NCBI GenBank assembly: GCA_964585895.1
Contig: CAZPFP010000038.1
Location: forward strand, 1-5,427
DNA: 5,427 bases
Reading direction: 5' to 3'
Source of the DNA: CAZPFP01 sp964585895
GTDB taxonomy: Bacteria; Patescibacteriota; Microgenomatia; PFEM01; JAHIFH01
How positions within the stretch are numbered: position 1 is the first letter of the stretch; each line of letters opens with the position of its first letter. The position numbers were made by a program, and so were the translations under genes. A model generated the notes under the pieces. That model was not told where the DNA came from. It made no database searches and worked only from the letters and a program-made list of their open reading frames with translations. Positions 1 to 5,427 of the stretch are shown one piece after another.

Positions 1-744
1 AACGGTATTAAACCCCGGTTTAGAACACTTATTCTCGACTGCCTCCAGAGTCTTTTGGTCAACTTTAAACTTAGCTTTCTCGGGGTCAGCTTCGGCTTTT
101 TTAGTAGCACTAATATAACCCCTGCCTTGACCGCGCCATTTGTTTTCGGCTGGAGAAATTAAAATTTGAATAGCGGCTCCTTCGTCTTTACTCATCTTAG
201 CTAAAGCGGCGGTAATCGCCGATAAGGGGTCAGTGGGTAAATCCTTATAGACTTTAATGGGAAAATAGGCTGAGCTTCTCATGGTTAATTCGGCAAAAGC
301 AACTTTTCCTTTTTCAGAAAAGATATTATATTCCTGAACTTGGGTAATTTCCGCGTCCGGATAAGCCCCGTTAATTTGCTTCTCCACCATATCCTGCATT
401 TTCTCAGGCACAGAAACATAAAAACGAATATCTTCATGTTTAGCAACAACCTCAAAAGAGATATGGGGTTGGGTTTTAAAAAACTTAAACCAACCGCCTT
501 TTTTGATGGAATAAAGAGAAGCAAGCATCTGCTCAGCCGCATCAATTTTAATCTCATTGCCTGCTGGCATGGCTACTTGTAAAAGAACATATTCCAATGA
601 CTGCTCTTCTCGACGAGAATGACGGAGAAAAAGAACCACCCCATAAAAAAGGCCAAGGAAGGCAAGGAAAATAATACCAATAACCACTAAAATGAAAAGA
701 AAATAGCTCGCTTGTGATAATAATTCAGCCAAAGGACTGCTCAT
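1..744 (-). CDS. Partial one-TM membrane protein (DUF8128-like, 3' end outside window)
   Basis: An ATG at 744 opens a frame with no stop down to base 1, giving 248 residues of a longer protein. Residues about 14-40 form one strongly hydrophobic segment, followed by RHSRREE, so the bulk of the protein probably lies in the cytoplasm. The soluble part mixes alpha and beta segments, with stretches such as ISFEVVAKHEDIRFYVSVP (95-113) and AIQILISPAENKWRGQGRGY (191-210). From memory, this resembles the membrane-anchored proteins of Patescibacteria now called DUF8128, often found next to conjugation-type (VirB4/TraG/HerA-like) ATPases; no ATPase is visible here. The start is supported by GAGGGG seven bases upstream and by a four-base ATGA overlap with the gene before it, which suggests translational coupling. 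The reading frame and TM segment are certain; the family is an inference. Confidence 0.8.
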   Translation of the reverse strand, partial: MSSPLAELLSQASYFLFILVVIGIIFLAFLGLFYGVVLFLRHSRREEQSLEYVLLQVAMPAGNEIKIDAAEQMLASLYSIKKGGWFKFFKTQPHISFEVVAKHEDIRFYVSVPEKMQDMVEKQINGAYPDAEITQVQEYNIFSEKGKVAFAELTMRSSAYFPIKVYKDLPTDPLSAITAALAKMSKDEGAAIQILISPAENKWRGQGRGYISATKKAEADPEKAKFKVDQKTLEAVENKCSKPGFNTV

Positions 745-1106
745 GTTTTCGCCCCTCGATAAACAAATTTTCCGTGAGTAATTTTAACCAATCGCTGACA
801 CCACTCAGCCAGCCAGCGAAAAGAGGCGGTAATCTTATGATGCAAACCATTCACCATACCCGCCTCAGTCAAAGGCAATTCAATCGTCACTTTTCTAGGA
901 CTGACATCATCAGCCACCACTTGACCTTGGTCATCAGTGATTGGCTGGGGTAAATCTATTTCCGCGGCTGTTTCTACTTTAGTAAGATAATCCCTAACTT
1001 CAGGCTTAATCTCCGCCTTCCGCTCAACAATGGGAATTTTCTCTCGCTCAGAGATTAATCTTTCTTTCTCTTCTCCTGAAGCAGTCTGTGGTTCGGGCAG
1101 AGCCAT
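741..1106 (-). CDS. Conserved-looking 121-aa hypothetical protein
   Basis: I cannot assign a function to this 121-residue protein. Residues 1-50 are highly charged and probably disordered or helical (EEKERLISEREK). Residues about 71-117 look folded, with a beta-like stretch RKVTIELPLT and an amphipathic segment GLHHKITASFRWLAEWCQRL rich in aromatics. I recall similar short proteins with a GLHHK...RWLAEWC-type segment in other Patescibacteria, upstream of one-TM proteins, but this is not checked. There is no signal peptide or TM segment. The stop overlaps the next gene's ATG as ATGA, so the two are likely made together and may form a complex at the membrane. The ATG at 1106 is the first start after an in-frame TAA at 1122-1124. 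No convincing Shine-Dalgarno sequence precedes it; instead a TATAAT box sits so close that the mRNA may be almost leaderless. Confidence 0.75.
   Translation of the reverse strand: MALPEPQTASGEEKERLISEREKIPIVERKAEIKPEVRDYLTKVETAAEIDLPQPITDDQGQVVADDVSPRKVTIELPLTEAGMVNGLHHKITASFRWLAEWCQRLVKITHGKFVYRGAKT
752..757 (-). promoter_or_regulatory. Ribosome binding site for the membrane protein gene
   Basis: GAGGGG lies seven bases before the ATG at 744, inside the last codons of the preceding gene. It supports that start and fits coupled translation through the ATGA overlap. Confidence 0.55.
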
Positions 1107-1115
1107 CCTGAAGTC

Positions 1116-1144
1116 ATTATATTACATAGATTAAGGGAGAACAA
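1116..1144 (-). promoter_or_regulatory. Candidate promoter with TATAAT close to the ATG at 1106
   Basis: A perfect TATAAT lies at 1121-1116. TTGTTC at 1144-1139, 17 bases upstream, matches three of six bases of the -35 consensus. The predicted transcription start is near A1109, only about three bases before the ATG at 1106, so the transcript would be nearly leaderless. The box sits in the 38-bp gap after nrdG, where I see no terminator hairpin, so read-through from nrdDG is also possible. A perfect hexamer can occur by chance in AT-rich DNA. Confidence 0.5.
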
Positions 1145-1855
1145 TTAGGAAGCTCTTAATTCTATCTCAGAATAATGTTTTTTGGCTGCTTTCAAAAACT
1201 CTTCTAACTTCTCTTTTTTAAAAGGCTTTTTCTTTTCAAATTCAGGGTCTAGGCAGTTTTGGGGCTGGAAGTTTTGCCAAAGCCAAGGAATTTTCCTTCT
1301 CCCCACTACTTTTTTTAGCTGTTTGGCCATTTTAATTAAAGTTTTTTTATCATGAATCCCAGGAACAATGGTTGTCCGAAATTCGAACGGAATTTTAGAT
1401 TTAAGCAAAAGTTTGATTGTCTCAATGATTGCTTCAGGATTAAATTCTTTTTTTCCTATCGCTTTTGCATATTCTCCACCAAGCGGTGCTTTAATATCCA
1501 AAGCCGCATAATCCAGAAGGTTTTTCTTGAGCAATTTTTGCGTCACTTCAGGTAAAGAACCATTAGTATCAAGTTTAACCTTGTAACCCAAACTTCTAAT
1601 CTTTTTAATAAATTGCTCGAGGCCTGGCTGGAGAGTCGGTTCTCCTCCGGTAAGCACCACTCCATCAAGAACCTTTTTCCTTTTTTTTAGAAAGGAAAAG
1701 ACTGTTCTTTGAGAAATGGTCGGCAAATTATCCAAAACCAAATCACGGTTAAAACAAAAAGGACAGGCAAAATTGCAGCCTTTAATAAAAACAATAGCGG
1801 CAATTGAGGCAGGAAAGTCGATTAATGTGACCTTCTGAAGTCCACCGATTTTCAT
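1145..1855 (-). CDS. nrdG: Anaerobic ribonucleoside-triphosphate reductase activating protein (radical SAM)
   Basis: This 236-residue cytoplasmic enzyme uses a 4Fe-4S cluster and S-adenosylmethionine to generate the glycyl radical on NrdD. The cluster motif CxxxCxxC is seen as GCNFACPFC, with Cys27, Cys31 and Cys34. The SAM-contacting GGEPT motif is at 70-74 and DTNG at 96-99, both typical of the fold. The N-terminus (IGGLQKVTLIDFP) and length fit the NrdG2 type (TIGR02495), usually about 190-240 residues, rather than the shorter E. coli NrdG. It starts eight bases after the nrdD stop, with AAGGTG inside the end of nrdD as ribosome binding site, so the two form an operon under the nrdD promoter. 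The C-terminal third is rich in Lys and Glu. PflA-like activases are the main alternative, but the nrdD neighbour settles the partner. Confidence 0.95.
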   Translation of the reverse strand: MKIGGLQKVTLIDFPASIAAIVFIKGCNFACPFCFNRDLVLDNLPTISQRTVFSFLKKRKKVLDGVVLTGGEPTLQPGLEQFIKKIRSLGYKVKLDTNGSLPEVTQKLLKKNLLDYAALDIKAPLGGEYAKAIGKKEFNPEAIIETIKLLLKSKIPFEFRTTIVPGIHDKKTLIKMAKQLKKVVGRRKIPWLWQNFQPQNCLDPEFEKKKPFKKEKLEEFLKAAKKHYSEIELRAS

Positions 1856-1863
1856 TGAGTCTA

Positions 1864-4800
1864 TTACACCTTAAAACCTTTTCGGTCCCAAAATTCAGCT
1901 TGTTTTCCCGGATTCCACTGTTGGACCGGGCGAAGATAACCCACTACTCTTGAGAATATTTCCGTCGTCTTCCCACACTCCGGACAGATTGCCTGTTCAC
2001 CTTTAAGATAGCCATGCGACTGACAAACACTAAAAGTTGGGCTTAACGTATAGTAGGGTAAATGATAATTCTCCGCAATTCTCTTAACCAATCTCTTAGC
2101 CGCTTCTCCGTCATGAATCGCTTCTCCTAAAAAACCATGAAGAACCGTTCCGCCGGTGTATTTGGTTTGAAGTTCATCTTGTAATTCCAAGGCTTCAAAA
2201 ATATCATCCGTATAGCCCACTGGCAATTGACTCGAATTGCTGTAATAAGGCTCGCCTCCATTTTCCTGAACATCATTCTCATTGGCCACTTTGATCTTAG
2301 GATAAAGTTTTTTATCAAGAGTGGCAAAACGATAAGTTGTTCCTTCCGCCGGTGTCGCTTCCAGATTAAAAAGTTCATTGGTTTCCTTTTGATAATTAGC
2401 TAGCCTCCCTCTCATAAAATCAAGAACTTTAATGGCAAACCGCCGTCCTTTTGGCGAGCCGATATTCTCACTCATAAAATTAAAAACGCTCTCGTTCATG
2501 CCGTGAATACCAATGGTATTAAAATGATTTCTCCAATAGCCACCGAACCGTTTCTTAACACTGCTCAGGTAGAATTTTGAATAAGGATAAAGTCCTCGCT
2601 CCGTTAATTTTTCTAAAACCAGACGTTTAGTGAGAAGACTATCCTTAGCAATATCCATTAAGCGGATAAGGCGCTTAAAATAATCTTCTTCGTCTTTAGC
2701 TAAATAGCCAATTCTTGACATATTAAGGGTTACTACTCCGATACTACCAGTTAGCGGATTAGAGCCAAAAAGACCACCGCCCCTTTTTCTCAATTCTCTG
2801 TTGTCGAGCCTCAATCTGCAACACATTGACCTGGCATCTTCCGGTTTCATGTCTGAATTAATAAAATTGGAAAAATAGGGAATGCCGTACTTGGCCGTCA
2901 TTTCCCAAACAGGGTCTAAATCTTTATTATCCCAATCAAAATCACGGGTGATATTATAAGTAGGAATGGGAAAAGTAAAGACTCTGCCCTGAGCGTCTCC
3001 TTCAGCCATTAACTCCGCAAACGCCCGATTAATCATATTCATTTCTTTTTGAAAATCTTTATATTGCTTGTTAATCGGCTTGCCGCCGACAATAGCGGCC
3101 TCATTAGCGAAAGTCTTCGGAAGCGTCAGGTCAAAAGTAATATTGGTAAAAGGAGTATTTCCCGTGATAAACACCTTACCGTTTCTCCTGGCAATCACCG
3201 TCTCATTCTGAGTGTTAGGACACCAAATTATTCCTGAATATTTAACTTTTTTGATTTTATTAATATAGGTGTCTTCATGTTTTACTAATCTTAAAACATA
3301 CAGCGTTTTGGTCCCAATTGTTGGTTCTCTTACCAAAACAGTGGAACCATAGCCAGCATTTGAGGCAATCGCCTGTAAGTCATTTAAAACTTCAATATCA
3401 GAGCAGGTAATTTTACTTCCCTCAAAACCTTCGGCTTTCAAATAGGTATCCAGAAACAATTTGGACTGCCGCTGACTCATGTTAAGCAGAACTTTTGGGA
3501 TAAACTTAACATTTTCTCTAGTAAACCATTGATGAATTCTTCTTGAAGATTCAGCGTTTAATCTTAGACTTTGAACTGGTTTCCCCAAGCTTTGATGTGT
3601 AAATTCAGAGTATTTCAGATTAAAATGCTCCAATAAGTTTTTGATTTCTTCATAATTCTTCTTATTTTTTATAGCTGATTGATAAATGCTCACTCGATAA
3701 GAACATCGATGTCTGCCTGGCCTCTCAATGCTCCCTTCACCAATTATCCAAGTCATTAGCTTAATTTGCTCGTCACTTAAAGAAATATCTTTTTCAAAAT
3801 TTTTACCTGCAACTGGAATGATAAAAGGCGATTTTAATTTTAAAACATCCTCAACTGTTTCTAAGATATATTTGTCGGTTTGAAATTTCTTTCTTACGAT
3901 TCTATGTTTAGGAGAAACTAGTTGATCTTGAATACGATTCTTTAAATTGTACATCACTCCTTTGTATTTTCTCTTGAACACACTCTTCACTTTTTGGATT
4001 TCCGTCATCCCCTTCTTCACATTGAAAGTCTTTATTAACATCCCTTTTTTAATCTCATCATACTTCTTCCAACCTTCAACAGTTAGTATTTCCGTGTCCT
4101 CCGAGAGACATTGAAAACCTACCCGAGTGGGGACATTCATATTAAAAAGAAATTCCTGCATTGCTTGTTTCACCCATTTGTAAGAAAGTTTGTCTGACCA
4201 AACAAAGGGTGCCAACAAAGTATCAAAATTAGAAACCGCATTGGCTCCGGCTGACTCACCCTGAAGAGTGTAAAAGAAATTAGCCAGTTGTCCCAAAGCT
4301 GTCCGCAGGTGTTTCGCCGGTTTGGCAGCGGCTTTACCTGACACGCCAGTAAAACCTCTAATTAAAAGGTCTTGTAAATCCCAACCAACACAATAAGGAG
4401 CTAAGAGTTGAAGATCATGAATATGCAGATCTCCTTTTTGATGGGCATCCCGAACCCCCTTGGGATAGAATTGATTAAGCCAATAATGTTTGGAAATGGT
4501 CGAAGCCACATGGTTATTCAATCCCTGAAGAGAGTAGGCCATATTGCTGTTTTCTTTAATCCGCCAATCAGATCCATTGATGTAATTCCCCATCAACTCA
4601 TCAGAATCGATTAAGGACTTGACGTCGCGAATTTTATTATGGAGGTCTCGATAAAGGATATAAGCTTTAGCGGTTGTATAATGCCCACGGCGCATTAAAA
4701 CCGCTTCAACAACATCCTGAATTTGTTCAACCGTGGCAATGGCGTGGCCATTAAAACGCTTCTCAAGAATGTCAACCACTTTATCAGAAAGATACTGGGC

Positions 4801-4932
4801 TCTTTCTTTGTCTCTACCGCCCACAGATTCGGCGGCTTTCCAAATAGCATTGGTAATCTTTCTTTGACTAAAGGGAAAAATTCGCCCATCGCGCTTTTTA
4901 ATTTTTTTAATTGTCAATTTTCTTTTTGCCAT
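1864..4932 (-). CDS. nrdD: Anaerobic (class III) ribonucleoside-triphosphate reductase, intein-containing precursor
   Basis: The 1022-residue precursor should splice to a 704-residue enzyme, a normal NrdD length, that reduces ribonucleotides to deoxyribonucleotides anaerobically. Residues 1-95 are an ATP cone (KKRDGRIFPFSQRKITNAI), the usual allosteric activity site. The catalytic barrel follows, with DLHIHDL (168-174), Cys181 and PTRVGFQ (268-274); then comes the intein (275-592), and the chain resumes at TPFTNITFDL (593-602). MCCRLRLD carries Cys704 and Cys705, candidates for the active-site thiyl residue. The C-terminus has a metal-site pattern Cys970, His973, Cys983, Cys986 (CxxH then CxxC), and SRVVGYLRP with radical Gly998 (680 after splicing). 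The ATG at 4932 is the only ATG, GTG or TTG in frame after an upstream TAA (4989-4987), though no Shine-Dalgarno sequence is close to it. nrdG follows in the same operon. Confidence 0.96.
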   Translation of the reverse strand: MAKRKLTIKKIKKRDGRIFPFSQRKITNAIWKAAESVGGRDKERAQYLSDKVVDILEKRFNGHAIATVEQIQDVVEAVLMRRGHYTTAKAYILYRDLHNKIRDVKSLIDSDELMGNYINGSDWRIKENSNMAYSLQGLNNHVASTISKHYWLNQFYPKGVRDAHQKGDLHIHDLQLLAPYCVGWDLQDLLIRGFTGVSGKAAAKPAKHLRTALGQLANFFYTLQGESAGANAVSNFDTLLAPFVWSDKLSYKWVKQAMQEFLFNMNVPTRVGFQCLSEDTEILTVEGWKKYDEIKKGMLIKTFNVKKGMTEIQKVKSVFKRKYKGVMYNLKNRIQDQLVSPKHRIVRKKFQTDKYILETVEDVLKLKSPFIIPVAGKNFEKDISLSDEQIKLMTWIIGEGSIERPGRHRCSYRVSIYQSAIKNKKNYEEIKNLLEHFNLKYSEFTHQSLGKPVQSLRLNAESSRRIHQWFTRENVKFIPKVLLNMSQRQSKLFLDTYLKAEGFEGSKITCSDIEVLNDLQAIASNAGYGSTVLVREPTIGTKTLYVLRLVKHEDTYINKIKKVKYSGIIWCPNTQNETVIARRNGKVFITGNTPFTNITFDLTLPKTFANEAAIVGGKPINKQYKDFQKEMNMINRAFAELMAEGDAQGRVFTFPIPTYNITRDFDWDNKDLDPVWEMTAKYGIPYFSNFINSDMKPEDARSMCCRLRLDNRELRKRGGGLFGSNPLTGSIGVVTLNMSRIGYLAKDEEDYFKRLIRLMDIAKDSLLTKRLVLEKLTERGLYPYSKFYLSSVKKRFGGYWRNHFNTIGIHGMNESVFNFMSENIGSPKGRRFAIKVLDFMRGRLANYQKETNELFNLEATPAEGTTYRFATLDKKLYPKIKVANENDVQENGGEPYYSNSSQLPVGYTDDIFEALELQDELQTKYTGGTVLHGFLGEAIHDGEAAKRLVKRIAENYHLPYYTLSPTFSVCQSHGYLKGEQAICPECGKTTEIFSRVVGYLRPVQQWNPGKQAEFWDRKGFKV
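1867..1872 (-). promoter_or_regulatory. Ribosome binding site for nrdG; tandem stop of nrdD follows
   Basis: AAGGTG overlaps the last codons of nrdD and lies 11 bases before the nrdG ATG. Between them are tandem in-frame stops, TAA (1866-1864) then TAG (1863-1861), giving a tight end to NrdD close to the nrdG start. Confidence 0.55.
3157..4110 (-). other. In-frame intein within NrdD (318 residues)
   Basis: The insert runs from Cys275 to Asn592 of the precursor, between the conserved NrdD sequences VGFQ and TPFTN. Removing it restores a continuous NrdD motif. Block A starts at Cys1 (CLSEDTEILTVEGW). Block B contains SPKH, with His69 conserved and Ser66 where Thr is usual. Block F is YSGIIWC, with Cys297 at position 4 where Asp is usual. 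Block G is KVFITGN, with terminal Asn318 preceded by Gly instead of His, and Thr as the +1 extein residue. The ending RRNGKVFITGN is, from memory, typical of many phage and bacterial inteins. It is a class 1 intein by its Cys1. Sample 60-base rows inside it have 23-37% G+C (14, 22, 17 and 19 of 60), against 29-30 of 60 in two flanking nrdD rows, which suggests separate ancestry. Splicing activity is inferred. Confidence 0.95.
3328..3780 (-). other. LAGLIDADG-type homing endonuclease domain of the intein
   Basis: Between intein blocks B and F, two degenerate LAGLIDADG helices can be seen: KLMTWIIGEGSIE (precursor 391-403, acidic residue Glu399) and KLFLDTYLKAEGF (491-503, acidic residue Glu501). 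Glu replaces Asp at both metal-binding positions; Glu is tolerated in this family, so the domain may still cut. The roughly 90-residue spacing fits a two-motif monomer. Domain edges are approximate. The expected target is the intein-free nrdD allele around the GFQ/TPF codons. Confidence 0.8.
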
Positions 4933-4959
4933 ACGAAAAAAACAACAGAAAAAAGTAAC

Positions 4960-4981
4960 AAAAAATCCTGCCCGAGCAGAA
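4960..4981 (-). terminator. Short hairpin plus T-run in the nrdD leader (attenuator or terminator)
   Basis: On the minus strand, TTCTGC (4981-4976), loop TCGG, and GCAGGA (4971-4966) can form a six-pair stem with one G-U pair, directly followed by six T (4965-4960). This is the form of a weak rho-independent terminator. It lies between the predicted nrdD promoter and the nrdD ATG, so it either attenuates nrdD or ends transcripts coming from the upstream DUF5667-like gene. The stem is short, so its strength is uncertain. Confidence 0.45.
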
Positions 4982-4982
4982 A

Positions 4983-4988
4983 CTCCTT
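4983..4988 (-). promoter_or_regulatory. Shine-Dalgarno-like AAGGAG far upstream of nrdD
   Basis: AAGGAG is a strong Shine-Dalgarno match but lies 50 bases before the nrdD ATG, just upstream of the leader hairpin. No ATG or GTG follows at normal spacing. It may be a standby site used when the hairpin forms, or it may be chance. Confidence 0.3.
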
Positions 4989-5004
4989 AGTAAAGAAGTA
5001 ATTT

Positions 5005-5035
5005 ACTATAACACCAAATCCTTAAAAGCTGTCAA
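5005..5035 (-). promoter_or_regulatory. Predicted sigma-70-type promoter of nrdDG
   Basis: A perfect -35 TTGACA lies at 5035-5030, and TATAGT (five of six matches) at 5010-5005, preceded by TGT (5013-5011), which makes an extended -10 element. The spacer is 19 bases, longer than the ideal 17, but an extended -10 relaxes this. Transcription should start near 4999, leaving a leader of about 67 bases before the nrdD ATG. Confidence 0.65.
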
Positions 5036-5046
5036 CAACCAACTAC

Positions 5047-5063
5047 CATATCAAAGCATATCA
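5047..5063 (-). repeat. Direct repeat TGATATG x2 upstream of the nrdD promoter
   Basis: TGATATG occurs at 5063-5057 and again at 5053-5047, one helical turn (10 bases) apart, ending 11 bases before the -35 box. The position and phasing suit a regulator binding two half-sites on the same DNA face. It does not match the palindromic NrdR box I recall. Confidence 0.35.
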
Positions 5064-5093
5064 CTGCTGTTTTCCGAGAAGACGGGGTAGATC

Positions 5094-5427
5094 TTATTCT
5101 CCCAATCTCTCCATCACTCTCTGATATCCTTGCTGTGCATTTTGAAGAGCGCTCTCATAAGGCGGCCTAGCCATATCAGGAATACTTCCTTTAAATCCGA
5201 GCATGACTTCTTCGTGTTTAAGCGTCGCCCGGGATAATCTCTCTAAAAAGGCAGCCGTATCCTTACCCGACTCATGGGCTATTTTTTCTTGATTAACAGC
5301 CTGTTCTAAATACTTCTCCGCTTTAGTTAAGGTTGTCACCCCCACATTAAGTTTATCACCTTCAACTAAAGCCTTAGCCGCCCCTAAGCGCTTATCGGCA
5401 AGTAAAAGATAAAGTTCCGCTTTCTTC
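5094..5427 (-). CDS. Partial DUF5667-like helical protein (C-terminal part)
   Basis: The frame is open from the right edge (first whole codon at 5426) to a TAA at 5096-5094, giving the last 110 residues of a longer protein. It begins KKAELYLLLADKRLGAAKAL, and the rest is almost wholly helical, with heptad-like spacing and many Lys, Glu, Ala and Leu. The pattern of LLLADKRL, a run of KAEKYLEQA, and a late conserved-looking RLSRATLKHEEVMLGF matches my recollection of DUF5667, a domain common in Patescibacteria and of unknown function, often extracytoplasmic behind a signal peptide or TM segment. Neither is visible because the N-terminus is outside. A GTG at 5345 could be read as a start, but the frame and the family pattern continue upstream without a break. 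No clear terminator directly follows the stop. Confidence 0.75.
   Translation of the reverse strand, partial: KKAELYLLLADKRLGAAKALVEGDKLNVGVTTLTKAEKYLEQAVNQEKIAHESGKDTAAFLERLSRATLKHEEVMLGFKGSIPDMARPPYESALQNAQQGYQRVMERLGE

Noticed and set aside
340..953. Plus-strand open frames at 340-582 and 714-953
   Set aside because: They lie opposite well-supported minus-strand genes, have no ribosome site, and their products resemble no family.
2127..2378. Minus-strand open frame inside nrdD
   Set aside because: It is another frame of the conserved NrdD C-terminal coding sequence, with no independent signals.
3157..4110. Group I or II intron, or a separate endonuclease gene inserted in nrdD
   Set aside because: The reading frame is open through both junctions, and protein splicing motifs (Cys1, block B His, terminal Asn plus Thr) are present, so it is an intein.
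3157..4110. Class 3 intein (WCT type)
   Set aside because: Cys at F:4 and Thr at G:5 fit, but the N-terminal Cys nucleophile is present and the expected block B Trp is Ile.
4914..4979. Short hydrophobic leader peptide after AAGGAG, ending at TGA 4916-4914
   Set aside because: It would need a CTG start three bases after AAGGAG or a TTG 21 bases away; neither is convincing, and T-rich DNA encodes Phe, Leu and Val by chance.
5005..5070. NrdR box in the nrdD promoter region
   Set aside because: I looked for the palindromic ACACWATATATWGTGT-like site and found only the direct repeat TGATATG.
5094..5345. A complete 83-residue gene starting at GTG 5345
   Set aside because: The same frame is open to the window edge, and the upstream 27 residues continue the same helical family pattern, so the gene is a partial one.
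1..5427. CRISPR array, tRNA, rRNA or insertion sequence
   Set aside because: No spaced repeats, tRNA-like cloverleaf arms, rRNA segments or transposase with terminal repeats were seen.

Overview
The window reads as part of a chromosome from an anaerobic bacterium of the candidate phyla radiation (Patescibacteria, possibly Microgenomates or Parcubacteria). Three things suggest this: a C-terminal fragment resembling the DUF5667 family, a short protein plus one-TM protein pair of the kind I recall from these genomes, and a moderately AT-rich, compact layout with all genes on one strand. TGA is used as a stop, and no in-frame TGA occurs in the genes I translated, so the recoded Gracilibacteria/Absconditabacteria code is not in use. 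The lineage call rests on recall of protein families, not on a search.

All genes are on the minus strand, so transcription runs from high to low coordinates. In that order: (1) the 3' part of a DUF5667-like helical protein (5427-5094); (2) a 161-bp intergenic region (5093-4933) holding a 10-bp-period direct repeat, a good extended -10 promoter, a displaced Shine-Dalgarno sequence, a hairpin followed by six T, and a very U-rich leader; (3) nrdD, class III anaerobic ribonucleotide reductase, interrupted in frame by a 318-residue intein (3157-4110); (4) nrdG, its radical-SAM activase, 8 bp downstream; (5) a 121-aa conserved-looking protein with its own TATAAT box only a few bases before the ATG; (6) a one-TM membrane protein that overlaps gene 5 by ATGA and runs off the left edge.

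NrdD and NrdG form a functional pair. NrdG uses a 4Fe-4S cluster and S-adenosylmethionine to put a glycyl radical on Gly998 of the NrdD precursor (Gly680 after splicing), and NrdD then reduces ribonucleotides to deoxyribonucleotides without oxygen. The ATP cone lies before the intein and the Cys-Cys motif and glycyl radical site lie after it, so protein splicing is needed for an active enzyme. The intein is the most notable element. It has a LAGLIDADG-type endonuclease with Glu at both acidic positions, a Gly in place of the usual penultimate His, and a Cys at block F position 4. The last two genes appear to be a separate translationally coupled unit, probably continuing beyond the window.
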